This document shows, one piece after another, positions 8,576-17,473 of a stretch of DNA of 17,667 nt (its first letter is position 1; each line of letters opens with the position of its first letter). The translations under genes were made by a program, and so were the position numbers. Under the pieces are notes generated by a model that saw only the letters and a program-made list of their open reading frames with translations, was not told where the DNA came from and did no database searches. The stretch is from Phoronis ovalis (lineage: Eukaryota > Phoronida > Phoronidae): the NCBI GenBank assembly GCA_028565635.1, contig JAOXYB010020059.1, positions 1 to 17,667 on the forward strand. Reading direction: 5' to 3'.

Positions 8576-9984
8576 TGTCAAGCAGAAATTATATAAACAT
8601 TAACTACTATTAAAAAGATTTGGATTATGCTAGAACTTTATTAGCAAACACATTACAAATTAACAGACATTTAATAGATATAATCAGACAATATTTTACA
8701 TATACAAAGAAATGCTAAAAAACAACAATTATTTACATGAATGCTTCTTACAATACAAAACAGACATGGTACAGTGGATATGATCAGAGAATGGAAGTGC
8801 ATAATAGTATAAAGAAATGCTAAAAAATGAAGATTTACATATTCAACGTTTCTAATCTGATGAAGTTTGAATACATCGATACACAAAGGCTGCTATAGCA
8901 TCATATTTCTCTATATTAACATCAGTTGCAGCACTGTCTTCAGTCTGCATAATTGTCTTCCTATAGGTTTTTATAAATATAATGTCTATGAAGTCAAATA
9001 ACCGGGACAAACAGTTGAACTGAATGCGACTTTTCTTATGACTATAACTATAAGTATATGAGTGAGTTTAATATGTCTATGCTGGTGCAACTTAATTATC
9101 TACTGGTAGTAAAACACTAAAAAAAGTAGTTTGTTATCTATATAATTAAATATGCTTAAGCTTAATGTAGAGTACGCCAAATAAAATCCTGAGATAAAAT
9201 TAATTCCTCCCTGTATTAATTATCTTCTTCATTACTATACGTAAAAGTGATGCTTCACACGCTGATAATCCCGAGTATTTGTTTCGCTGCATTGCCGGAA
9301 GTACATGTCTGCTGACATTAGTCTTAGTAAAATTATATTTCGAAACAACAAGGACATTTAAAAAATGTACTCTATTCCGCGTATTACCAGTACTTACTGG
9401 GGCGATTTTTTGCACGAAATAGTAAATCCAGGAGAATTTTAACATGAACTATTATATTACTTTAGGCTACAACTTTCTTATACTATGTTCGTAGGCAAGT
9501 TATAGACACGATAAATGGCGTTATTTCATGTGTGCTTTTTCGAAGAAATTTGCCAAGTTTTTATACAGGGTATTTATACAATTATAGCGGGAGTTATAAC
9601 CATGATTGTTTATTTTGAATGCCTGGTTTGAAGATGAGATAAGAATTTAGATAAGATTCATACGTACACATACTCTTGAATTGTATAATTAAGTTGAAAA
9701 CTTAAACTGTTATTGCAATATTGACTTAATTCTTCTATTTTACTCATTTTTACTTTTAGTATAAACATAATATATCATTATTACATTAATATTAATAAAG
9801 ACATTATCAATCATATTAACTTTTAGGTCGGAGAGCAGATATATTCCTTCCACATTTTGTCTAGGTTTAATATTTTTAAAGCTGTTAATTTATGTGGCAT
9901 ACACAACTGATTTGGGTATTAGGCCGAATTCCACGATTCAATGAGAAGAAATGCTGACGTTTACGTCCTGCAGTATCTTGTTTT
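8576..9984. other. Upstream region of the glucosidase gene; promoter not resolved
   Basis: No recognised coding gene. A near-direct repeat AAAGAAATGCTAAAAAA occurs at about 8706 and 8812. The stretch 9200-9445 is less AT-rich and holds an 81-codon minus frame without known similarity, in which a donor-like CCCCA|GTAAGT sits at 9392-9397. That site could end a non-coding first exon joined to the AG at 8607-8608. This is speculative. The TATATAAT just before the ATG is too close to be a usual TATA box. Confidence 0.3.
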
Positions 9985-10770
9985 GAGCTTAAAGTCGGGA
10001 ATTTTGGGATCAGGGAAGCTAAAAACTGGTTTGGTAAACAGAGGTTCAGCAACTGATAGTATTGTATTAGTGAATACCTTCACTGCCTATATTTTGAGAT
10101 GGGATGTCGTTATCTAAGAGGGGCTGCAACGAAGACTTCAAGGCTTGTTATATACCATTACTTGAAACATTGTGACATAATCTTCATATTTACTAGAATT
10201 CTATACTATTATTTTACCTATAACCATTTTCTTACTACGCTTCCTAGTTTGCATTGGGTCTTGTTTATAGTACCTAGAGGCTAAGACAGCAGATATACAA
10301 GAATGATCAGAGAACATACTGTAACAGGTGTTATGCTGAATGACTTTATGAGATATATCCACTACACTACAGCCATTAGATTGATTCTGGTATATTCACC
10401 AATCTCTTTATCAGAGCCTAATCTACCATTTTCTATGATTACTCCAGCTGTCTTACGTACATTAAACTCAATGAGTTCATAACCAAATTTATTGCATTTC
10501 AAATAATCTTTAGTGTCCAGGAGGAATTTCAATGTTTTGTTCTGAGTCGAACATCCCAACTGGAATTTATAGTAAATGGGGATCTGAGTTTATGCCTACA
10601 GTATCTGGTTTTAGCACTGTTCCAGCATTTAAGTCACCAAACAGCATAACCTGATAATTACATTCTTTCCCTGAAATAGGATAATTTATCAATTAAATAA
10701 TCAAATACATCATCATCAATTATATCCTGTCTGGATGAGCCACTGGGAGTTACCTAACACAGGCCAATAA
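9985..10770 (-). pseudogene. Degraded non-LTR retrotransposon (LINE) endonuclease region
   Basis: Minus-strand fragments read in the order of a LINE ORF2 apurinic-type endonuclease. First VTPSGSSRQDIIDDDVFDYL (from 10753); then, after a frameshift, MLFGDLNAGT (about 10618-10640), the GDFNART-like catalytic motif; then NGRLGSDKEIGEYT (from 10430); then, in a third frame, SVVDISHKV and MFSDHSCISAVL, which contains the SDH active-site motif (10303-10311). The linker continues as WNSSKYEDYV and AEPLFTKPVFSF. At least two frameshifts and several stops show it is dead. No reverse transcriptase block is seen beyond 9985, so the copy is truncated or too decayed. It could be a CR1/L2-like or related clade; I cannot choose. 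Confidence 0.75.
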
Positions 10771-11828
10771 TTCAAATATAAGATAGCTAATCAGCTCCAG
10801 ATCATGTTCAGACTGCATATTATCTTTGTATTAATATTTGTTTACATTAAGTTCTAGCTTTATACTATTTCACAGTATGAGCAGAAAGGGACCGAGTTTG
10901 ATCAGTCTAAAATAGTGAATAACAAGCAATTAAAAGAATTTTATAATAACTGCTTTTGTTGTCCTTGTTTTCAATAAGCATCTACTTCTCACCAGCTGTA
11001 AACTTCACTAGGGCCAATCTCTCCAACTTGCAACATTCTTGGTTGGGGTACACTCTGGGAGTTGTTTACAACTCGCTGAATGCCGGTCTAGTTAACATAG
11101 AATTTGTAACCACCAGTATTTGATTGTTTATAGTATTTGTATAATGAATGCTTTATTGTTTCTCCAGTCAATGCAGAAAATCTCTGTATTAGTGTACCTG
11201 GTACGGCTGGTAGATAATTCATGTCATGACTAGTTCTCGAGTTAGCCAATCAGGTTGTACGAATTTCAACAGTCCATTTTTCGACCAAAAATAGGTTATA
11301 ATGCTAGGGACTTTTCCAATGATTTCAGCTTCGAGTAATGATTTGAACATTTGGGAAAATCAGTTTATATTTAAAGAAAGTAATTCTTGCAATTTATAAC
11401 TAAACAAAATGGGAATTTATTTTTGTATAGACATAGACGGGTTCAAAATAGAATGAGTACCTTTAAGATTGTGTACTATATTAGCATCAGCATTATATTA
11501 CCTTCTTTGTTTTACTTTATTAACTTTTTGTAGTTTAAAATAAAACATCATAATGTAGAGTTTGTTTATAATAGAAGACTTGGGATGGTAAATATTATTT
11601 ATTTTATTAAAATCCAAATTTTTTGACATTTCAGGAGGCTGTTCGAATTCCTGACATAATGTCCCACTGAGTGTTAATTGCTTGGGATATATTGGCCTTG
11701 TGTTTGAACTGTGTTGAAAAATTTGAAATGTGGCCTGAAATAAGACAGTATAATGAACAACAAGCAGTACAAGGAAAACAACATCTAAAGAAATTGGGTG
11801 AGCCATAAAACTAGTTGACATGTTGATT
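10771..11828. other. Intergenic DNA between LINE relic and family A element
   Basis: The N-terminal half of the LINE endonuclease would be expected here on the minus strand, but I could not recognise it. A 115-codon minus frame at 11498-11845 has no known similarity. It starts within the TIR of the neighbouring element and is judged spurious. Confidence 0.35.
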
Positions 11829-12351
11829 CCCGGGGGGGTGGTCAATATGAAAGTGGGTACGCATGTTCCAACAAAATTTCGCGTGAAAGGGTACGTTTTT
11901 CGAACCGCCGCCGCGTAACGCGCGTTATGTGCTTAGGGTCTGTTTTTTTGGCTAAAATCACAAAAAGGGGTGGTTTTTTGGAGGTGTGACACTTCCTAAG
12001 GGGTGTTGTTTGGAAGTTTCACTTTGTTAGGGTAATCATTAAAATTTCACTTCGTTAGGGGTGTAAATACGGTCAAGAAAAATTAATATGTTTACCAGAA
12101 TGTGTTTTCCCCGTCATATGAAAGTTACTTCCTGAATTGATGCTATTTTGAGAATGACCTTTCAAAACATGGCATACGATTGGTCAGGTCAGGGTTCAGG
12201 TATCACGTGATCCACTTCCTTAGGGGTGTATTTTAAAAAAAAATCACTTCCTTAGGGGTGTATTTTTTGCAGAATTTCACTTCGTTAGGGGTTTTTTGAA
12301 AAGTCATGTTGGAACATGGGTACCCACTTTCATATTGACCACCCCCCCGGA
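11829..12351 (+). mobile_element. MITE-like element, family A (523 bp), ~45-bp near-perfect TIRs, 9-bp target duplication
   Basis: The left end CCCGGGGGGGTGGTCAATAT then GAAAGTGGGTACGCATGTTC is mirrored almost exactly by the reverse complement of the right end (12302-12351). It is flanked by a perfect direct repeat ATGTTGATT at 11820-11828 and 12352-12360. Inside are about six copies of CACTTCSTTAGGGGTGT-like units (about 11990-12300) and the GC-rich GGTTCGAA/GCGCGTTATG block shared with 2990-3299. There is no transposase frame. Terminal similarity and intact duplication suggest a fairly recent insertion compared with the other repeats. Confidence 0.88.
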
Positions 12352-12476
12352 ATGTTGATTATTATCCTTTGTTACAAAATACCCTTTTAATTGATATTAT
12401 TATTATCAATGACAATTCACAGTAATTTCCAGACATGATTTATTAAAAACAAAATGTTTTTGACAAGGCTCATTCT

Positions 12477-12704
12477 CAGGGGGATACTTCTCAAAAAACT
12501 TGGTAGGGGTGTAAGGCCCCTCATAAAATACCCTTAACCCATGATAAAAAATATACCCTGGAAAAACTTATTCGAGAAAACCATACCTCATGGTAAAAAA
12601 ATTCTCGATAAGTACACTCCATTTCCACATGTGGAAGTAGCTGTTCACATGACGAGTTTATGATCAACAATATCAACTGAAAAAAATTCAAGAAATACCC
12701 CACT
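12477..12704 (-). mobile_element. Family C repeat, inverted copy
   Basis: On the minus strand it starts AGTGGGGTATTTCTTGAATT and ends with ATGAGGGGCC, TTACACCCCTACC and GAGAAGTATCCCCCTGAG, the terminal module seen at 1-84, 13970-14030 and 17430-17473. Its two ends are imperfect inverted repeats (GGGGATACTTCTCAA against GGGGTATTTCTTGAA). The interior has TTTTTTACCATGAGG and TTTTTTATCATGGG, like the 30-bp units at 13.85 kb. No target duplication is evident. Confidence 0.55.
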
Positions 12705-12829
12705 TTTTTCAGTACTAGGTTTCTTCCATGCTATTTCCTGGATTCTCTTTGGCCATGCAGTAGTGTAACCTGGACCTTTCTACACAGTCATTCTCTTCAT
12801 GTGTATGCAGCGTTGCACTGCCCAAATTT

Positions 12830-12887
12830 CTAGCTATAATCAACCTTCAGCAGAATAGTTGCCACATGGTTACATAACTGTCCAAGG
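12830..12887 (-). pseudogene. SWIM zinc-finger-like fragment
   Basis: Directly after a good acceptor (CTCTTTTTTAG, AG at 12888-12889) the minus strand reads LGQLCNHVATILLKVDYS and then a stop at 12830-12832. C-x-H plus V-A-x-[IL]-L matches the second half of a SWIM finger (the A-G-L-G-x-C-x-H-V-A-A-L-L form in animal SAP/SWIM/YqaJ-type proteins). The first C-x-C half would be in an upstream exon that I could not find. It lies about 0.7-0.9 kb downstream of the SAP-like fragment on the same strand, in the order expected for that family. Short length makes this a moderate call. Confidence 0.45.
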
Positions 12888-13594
12888 CTAAAAAAGAGTC
12901 AACAAAAATGTTATATAATATGAACATGAACATAAAATATGAGGAAAACATTAAAACACTGCATGAATGTATAAATTCTGTGTTGACTGCATAGGTACTA
13001 AAATCACTCCATAATGGACTCTATAAACAATTTTTGTTTTAAAACACAAACAAGACCCATTTATATAATCAACCAGAATCAAGCCATTCCATGTTTTGAG
13101 TAAATCATTCAAAAGATTTGTCTAAAAATTTAATGTATAGGACAAAATAATCTCGCAGTCTTAGCTTTGAATTTAAAGGAGAAAAATATATGGCACTCCT
13201 AGCTTTAGAAACATATATAAAGCATAAACATACACATATGATACAAACTTTAAGCATTATAAACAGCTTTTGTAGGCAAAATTGGCAGAGAGCTTACCAG
13301 TTTAGTCTAGCAACTGTTTTATGTACTATAATTCATTTATTAAAAATCTCCAATCAATGTTTCTAACCACTGATGTAACAGTATGTTTTGAGCTAAATCA
13401 ACCATATCTATTCTGTGGCAGCACATGTGCTAACATATGAGACATTGTTCAGCAGTATTGGAGGCCATAGTATAATCCCTTCATTTTCCCCATCCTGTTA
13501 GCAATTCAAAAAGATCTGGTAAAATTTTATTTTCAAAAGTGGGCAGTGTCTTGTAGGTTTTTCCAAGAGTTTTTGTTCTTTCAACAGATGAGAT
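12888..13594. other. Stretch between the SAP-like and SWIM-like fragments
   Basis: AT-rich with stops in all frames. On the minus strand, near 13500-13520, LPDLFELLTGWG could be a further scrap of the same broken gene (family proteins have a similar Pro-Asp-Leu...Gly-Trp segment there), but one motif is not enough. No other feature is seen. Confidence 0.3.
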
Positions 13595-13780
13595 TTAAAA
13601 AGGAATTTTCAAAAAAATCGCAGCCATAACTTTTGAAGCCAACAGGTCCTTAATGGTCCCAGCAATGCTCAAATCTCTGCTGCAAAAAATCCTTCAAGGA
13701 TGGAACTTTCCACATACAAATTCTTTCGAAAACTTCATTCTCCGAATTATCTATAATTGTTTTCCAGTTTGCAAAATGGC
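13595..13780 (-). pseudogene. SAP-domain-like fragment with one frameshift
   Basis: The minus strand reads NWKTIIDNSENEVFERICMW, then KVPSLKDFLQQR. The frame then slips by one base net at an AGAT run and continues DLSIAGTIKDLLASKVMAAI, stopping at 13595-13597. Together these give the SAP helix-extended loop-helix pattern: L-K-x-F-L-x-x-R, L-S-x-x-G, K-x-x-L-L. SAP domains usually bind DNA or RNA scaffold regions. In many animal genomes a SAP motif opens multi-domain SWIM/YqaJ-type proteins of repeat-like abundance. The fragment stops where the family C repeat begins (13781), so its 5' part may have been cut off by that insertion. Confidence 0.55.
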
Positions 13781-14030
13781 AGAGGAGATACTATATTAAT
13801 AGCAGTTCTTTTACTAGTTGCATGTAAATAGCAGTGTTTGCCAAGAGGTGTACATTCCAGGATTTTTTTACCATGGGGTGCACTTTCCAAGAGTTTTTTA
13901 CCATGGGATATATGGTTTTCGCAAACCAAAATTACTATGGGGTATTTTTTGGAAAGCAATTGTTTTACGGGTTTTTTACCTGGGACCTCATACCCCCAGC
14001 AAATGCTTTGTCAAGTAGTATCCCCGCCCG
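13781..14030 (+). mobile_element. Family C repeat with 30-bp internal tandem units
   Basis: CCATGGG occurs at 13871 and 13901, exactly 30 bp apart, within units of the form TTTTTTACCATGGGGTGCAC then TTTCCAAGAG. A third unit is degenerate. The right end holds CCTGGGACCTCATACCCCCA and AGTAGTATCCCCGCCCG, the terminal module of family C. The left end AGAGGAGATACTA weakly mirrors it. Three overlapping plus-strand frames and one minus frame here (13747-14104) are translations of the repeat. Confidence 0.55.
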
Positions 14031-15010
14031 AGGTTCTAGTACTGCGTGTTTTATCGTACGGTTGTACTGAGATATTTGGGGATTTGTGTCAGTTCAGTAC
14101 ATAAACACTTTACAGTTATCTTTTTTAAAACAAATCTTGATTTTAAAGATAATGTACTTGTTTATGGTGAACTTGGTTGGAGACCTGTTATATTACTTTT
14201 GTATTAGGATAATTAATTATTCACTGTCTTACTTTGCGGATCAAGAAAAAATATCACAGATGTAGAAATCGCGAATGTAGAATTTTCTTAAATTAATTAA
14301 TCTATTGATGTAAAAGTAAATACTGCTATTTTATCATTATTTTGTAAAATGACTTTTGAAATTTTTTTCTGCTACTAGCTAATATTTAGTAAAAATGAAC
14401 GTTACTTTGATCAATTGTGGATCTATATTGTTTAGCGCAATTACGCACTGTCTAAGGTGTTATCAGTGTTAAAATGGAATCTTGTAAGCTGTCCGTGTCA
14501 CACGTTATTTAAAACCGTCAAAAACGCACCGATGTTTTTATAGTAGTAACAGTATTTATTTTATGACTACATACCTTTAAAATGTAAAATGATTGTCCAA
14601 AGTATTATCCTGATTGCTGTTAGTGAAATAAAAAGAGCACCAGACAAGTTATATTGTCCTATCATGTAAGACATTCCTAAGCTGTGCTGTCTCCTTAAAA
14701 ATTTCATTTTTAGGAATTAAAGTTTTTTCCTAATCCCTAATTCTCTGTATTGACAATTCGTAAATTTTTTTGGAAATATTTCTTTGTTTCAAGAATTCAG
14801 TGAATGCCCTCCTACCTCCCACATTGATATGGTAAAATGTCACAACAGTTGGGCTTGTAAGGTCCAGGTAGTCTTATATGAGTTAAGTCTAGGTGAAACA
14901 TTGTATGCACAGGGTGTAACTAATAAGAATGTTTCCGGTGAGTTTTCTGCAAGCAAGAGTTACAGGTGACAGGTGTGTGAAGGCCTAATCATTTATGTTT
15001 CCTATTTGAA
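14031..15010. other. Intergenic DNA, no gene recognised
   Basis: AT-rich, non-repetitive by eye. A 61-codon plus frame at 14784-14969 has no recognisable domain. I see no splice-flanked exon, RNA gene or clear element end. Confidence 0.4.
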
Positions 15011-15832
15011 CCTTTTTTCCGGGTTTTGCACCGAAATTCCTGCCACTCGAACCATCATTTCCACAGACTGGTGCAAGTTGCCAGGAACGCAAACAGGTTT
15101 CCATAGACTCAAACAATTTTTAAGGAATCGACAATATTACATAATTATGGACATTCTCTGTTATGGAAACTGACAAATATATTTCCATGAACTCGAATCA
15201 TATTTGATATTGTACAAAATCCAAGTCGGATCACTTCATTACCGGGAGTATATAATCTATAAGGTATACTTTGATATTTTTTAACTAAAAACTCATTGCT
15301 AGAATTTCCACTTCTACAATAAATCAAGTTGATTTGGAAATGTTTGATTTGCACATGGACCCAGCCCATGGGTTTCTGTATTTTTTTAGCTTAAAAAATA
15401 TGTATGCTTGTTATTATGGGATTAACAGTATATCAGAAGCGAAAACAGCTGACTAGATTGGGAGGCTATGTATAACTCATTAACCGTATCTGATTATTAA
15501 AAATTACTAAGACTTTCTGTAACTGATTTTTCCAAACATGCTAAAGTCAAAGATAGGTTGCAAGAACAGAAACATACTATTTTTGCTTGTATGTACTATT
15601 TATTGCCAACTGCTTAGGAATTGTTTGAGTCTCCAGAGATCTGTTCAAGTTCCTTGCCATCAATCTGCACTTGCGCACCTATTTTCTACTATTCGAACCA
15701 TTTTCCCAGCAATTCCAGAGACTCCAACCTTCTGTTCGAGTCTCCGGAAATTCTATTGGAGTTCCTGGCAACTTGTGCGAGTCCGCGGGAATGACAGTTT
15801 GAGTAGCAGGAGTTTCGGTGCGGGAAAAAGGT
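15011..15832. repeat. Long imperfect inverted repeat (fold-back element or transposon ends)
   Basis: The left arm is 15011-15124 and the right arm 15614-15832. Starting at GCACCGAAATTCCTGCCACT (left) and the reverse complement of the right, GCACCGAAACTCCTGCTACT, about 75 positions align without gaps at roughly 75-80% identity. The block GCAAGTTGCCAGGAAC is nearly exact. Arms also share GACTCAAACAATT. The right arm is longer because it carries extra copies of a GAGTCTCC-GGAA / GTTCGAG unit. About 490 bp of unrelated AT-rich sequence separates them. The short frames at 14973-15173, 15538-15849 and 15679-15870 come from these arms. Confidence 0.65.
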
Positions 15833-16169
15833 GCACGTATGAAGGTTGACAGATCGAGTCCATACAGCATGGTTAGGTAGGCCTGATATTTATTAAAATG
15901 AGCTAGTGTTATAATGTTTAAAAGTTGAATATTTTACTAAGAATCTTAGAAGAATTTATCACACAAAACTGATTGCATAGAAGGAATTATAAGCCTTGAT
16001 CTTTCTATTTGTTTTTCTCTTGTTGCCAGTAGGGATCTAATATCTTATTCAAACTTATGATTGATATAAATTATGTATCAAAATGTTAATCATGCAGATT
16101 ATTTGGGTTGCTCCTATAAGGGAGCAAGCTTATTGGTTTTGTACGATTTCCTTCTTTTTCTTCCAATTT
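15833..16169. other. Intergenic DNA with a small perfect hairpin
   Basis: TTGCTCC (16108-16114), a 6-nt loop, and GGAGCAA (16121-16127) form a short hairpin just before the tandem unit. No gene is seen. It may be the edge of the repeat that follows. Confidence 0.35.
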
Positions 16170-16600
16170 GCAGCAAGGTAAAACTCGAAGACGGTTACAG
16201 CTACGAAATTGGTACTTGATGTGTGGCATCCCTGAGGTAGGCCATTATTGACCTTGAGGTTAAAGGTCAAAATTGCTCAAAATGTTCAAAAATGATGGTA
16301 TCAAGTGACGAACTAATTTTGATGACCTTTGAGAGCATTTTGATTTTTTTTTTTGGCATGTTTTCAATTAATTTATTGATATTTCTATTTTCTCTTAAGC
16401 TATACCTCAAAGATGGTTACAATTATATATTTACCATTGCTGACCTCGAGGTCAAAGGTTATTTCGTCAAATTTCTAAAATTGCTCGAAATATTTCAAAA
16501 TGATGGCATTAGGTTGTTTTGATGACCTTTAAGAACATTTAGGTATTAAAAGGTGAAATTTATTTTTAAGCATCTTTTCAATTAATTTTATGGAGGAAAC
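16170..16600 (+). repeat. Two-unit diverged tandem duplication, period ~200-220 bp
   Basis: Shared landmarks in the same order are GGTTAC (16193, 16415), the TGACCTNNAGGT cluster (16249, 16441), AATTGCTC followed by AAATGATGGNAT, TTGATGACCTTT (16319, 16519), and TTTTCAATTAATTT (16361, 16575). Spacings differ by indels (192-222). Each unit contains two AGGTNA half-sites one base apart. The 76-codon frame at 16292-16522 spans the duplication and is not a credible gene. Confidence 0.7.
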
Positions 16601-17171
16601 GTGATGCAAGTCGTAATGAGTAGTTCAACAGGCTTGTAATTTGTCATATGACAGTTAGAGTTTGGAGAATTGATTGTGAGGCCGAAAGTTCATCTACAGG
16701 TCAAAAGTTCAAATGGCATAACATTTTCGAAAACCAGCTTTTTATGCATTTAGAGGTCATCAGTAGGTCAAGAGGGTCATTTTGTGGTCATAGAGTCATA
16801 AAGCAATGAATTTCTAATATTTGCTAAGAAGTTAAAGGATGTTGAAAGGTCATTTAGGGTCAAGTAATCTTAACAAAAGCCAAGGAAGCAACCCTGCCTT
16901 TGCAAAAAGGCTATCTAGTTTGATATGCTGGCCAGTGTTACATAAGTTGTGATACTTGATATAAATGTTTAGGTAATGTATAGATTTAATGAGAAAAGCA
17001 CCTGGCTCTGAAAGAGCTGAATTTCTAGCAAAAAGTGTAGGGGTTTATACTCCATTCTGTAAGGAATACTTGCAAGTGACATCGCAAAAAACACTAATCT
17101 CTAGCTGCATGACTCGTGATTTCTTTGAATTTATAGGGGATATGCCACCCAACTTATTGCCAAAATTTTAG
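16601..17171. other. Gene-free stretch rich in AGGTCA-type half-sites
   Basis: On the plus strand, RGKTCA half-sites occur as direct pairs at 16698-16711 (spacing 2), 16754-16770 (spacing 5) and 16847-16862 (spacing 4), with more single sites between. A 60-codon frame at 16989-17171 has no known similarity. A TAGGGGTTTATACTCC near 17040 might be the left edge of the family C element that follows. Confidence 0.45.
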
Positions 17172-17473
17172 CTTGTGGTAGCTTACCCAATCCAAATATT
17201 TTTAAATATATGGGTATAGCAATCCAAAATTTTCAAATATTTGAGTAGCGCAATCCCTTTTACTAAACTGTTTGATAAAAACCAAAATTCCAAAACCTAT
17301 TTATGGATACAATCCTGGTAGTAATCTAAATTCACTGTAAGCAGTGTGTAGCAATCCAAATTTTTCAATTTTTTTATGGTAGCAATCCAAAAAAACAACA
17401 AGCAAAATACAATCCAAATCCAAAATTTTCAACTGGGCCTCATATTCCCAACAAAAAACAACTTGAGTACCCC
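17172..17473 (+). mobile_element. Family C repeat with degenerate GTAGCAATCCAAAATTT tandem array
   Basis: About seven irregular copies of a (G)TA(G)CAATCCAAA unit lie between 17186 and 17420 (for example near 17213, 17245, 17347, 17379, 17407). The terminal module TTCAACTGGGCCTCATATTC and ACTTGAGTACCCCCA follows. This is the same order and orientation as the first 84 bases of the window, 17.4 kb away. The left limit is uncertain. No target duplication could be set. Confidence 0.6.

Noticed and set aside
8587-8597. TATATAAT as a TATA box
   Set aside because: It is about 15-20 nt before the ATG, leaving almost no 5' UTR, and similar strings are common in this AT-rich DNA.
9200-9445. 81-codon minus-strand frame upstream of the gene as a coding gene
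   Set aside because: It has no recognisable domain, begins at a non-ATG codon and is interrupted by a donor-like site. A UTR or chance frame is more likely.
11498-11845. 115-codon minus-strand frame
   Set aside because: It starts inside the TIR of the 11829 element, has no known similarity and contains low-complexity Lys/Asn sequence typical of AT-rich chance frames.
15538-15870. Overlapping plus and minus frames of 63-103 codons
   Set aside because: Both fall in the right arm of the inverted repeat and reflect its iterated units.
17172-17430. CRISPR-like array of CAATCCAAA repeats
   Set aside because: Units are irregular in length and sequence, spacers are not unique, and the genome is eukaryotic. 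It is a degenerate minisatellite within family C.
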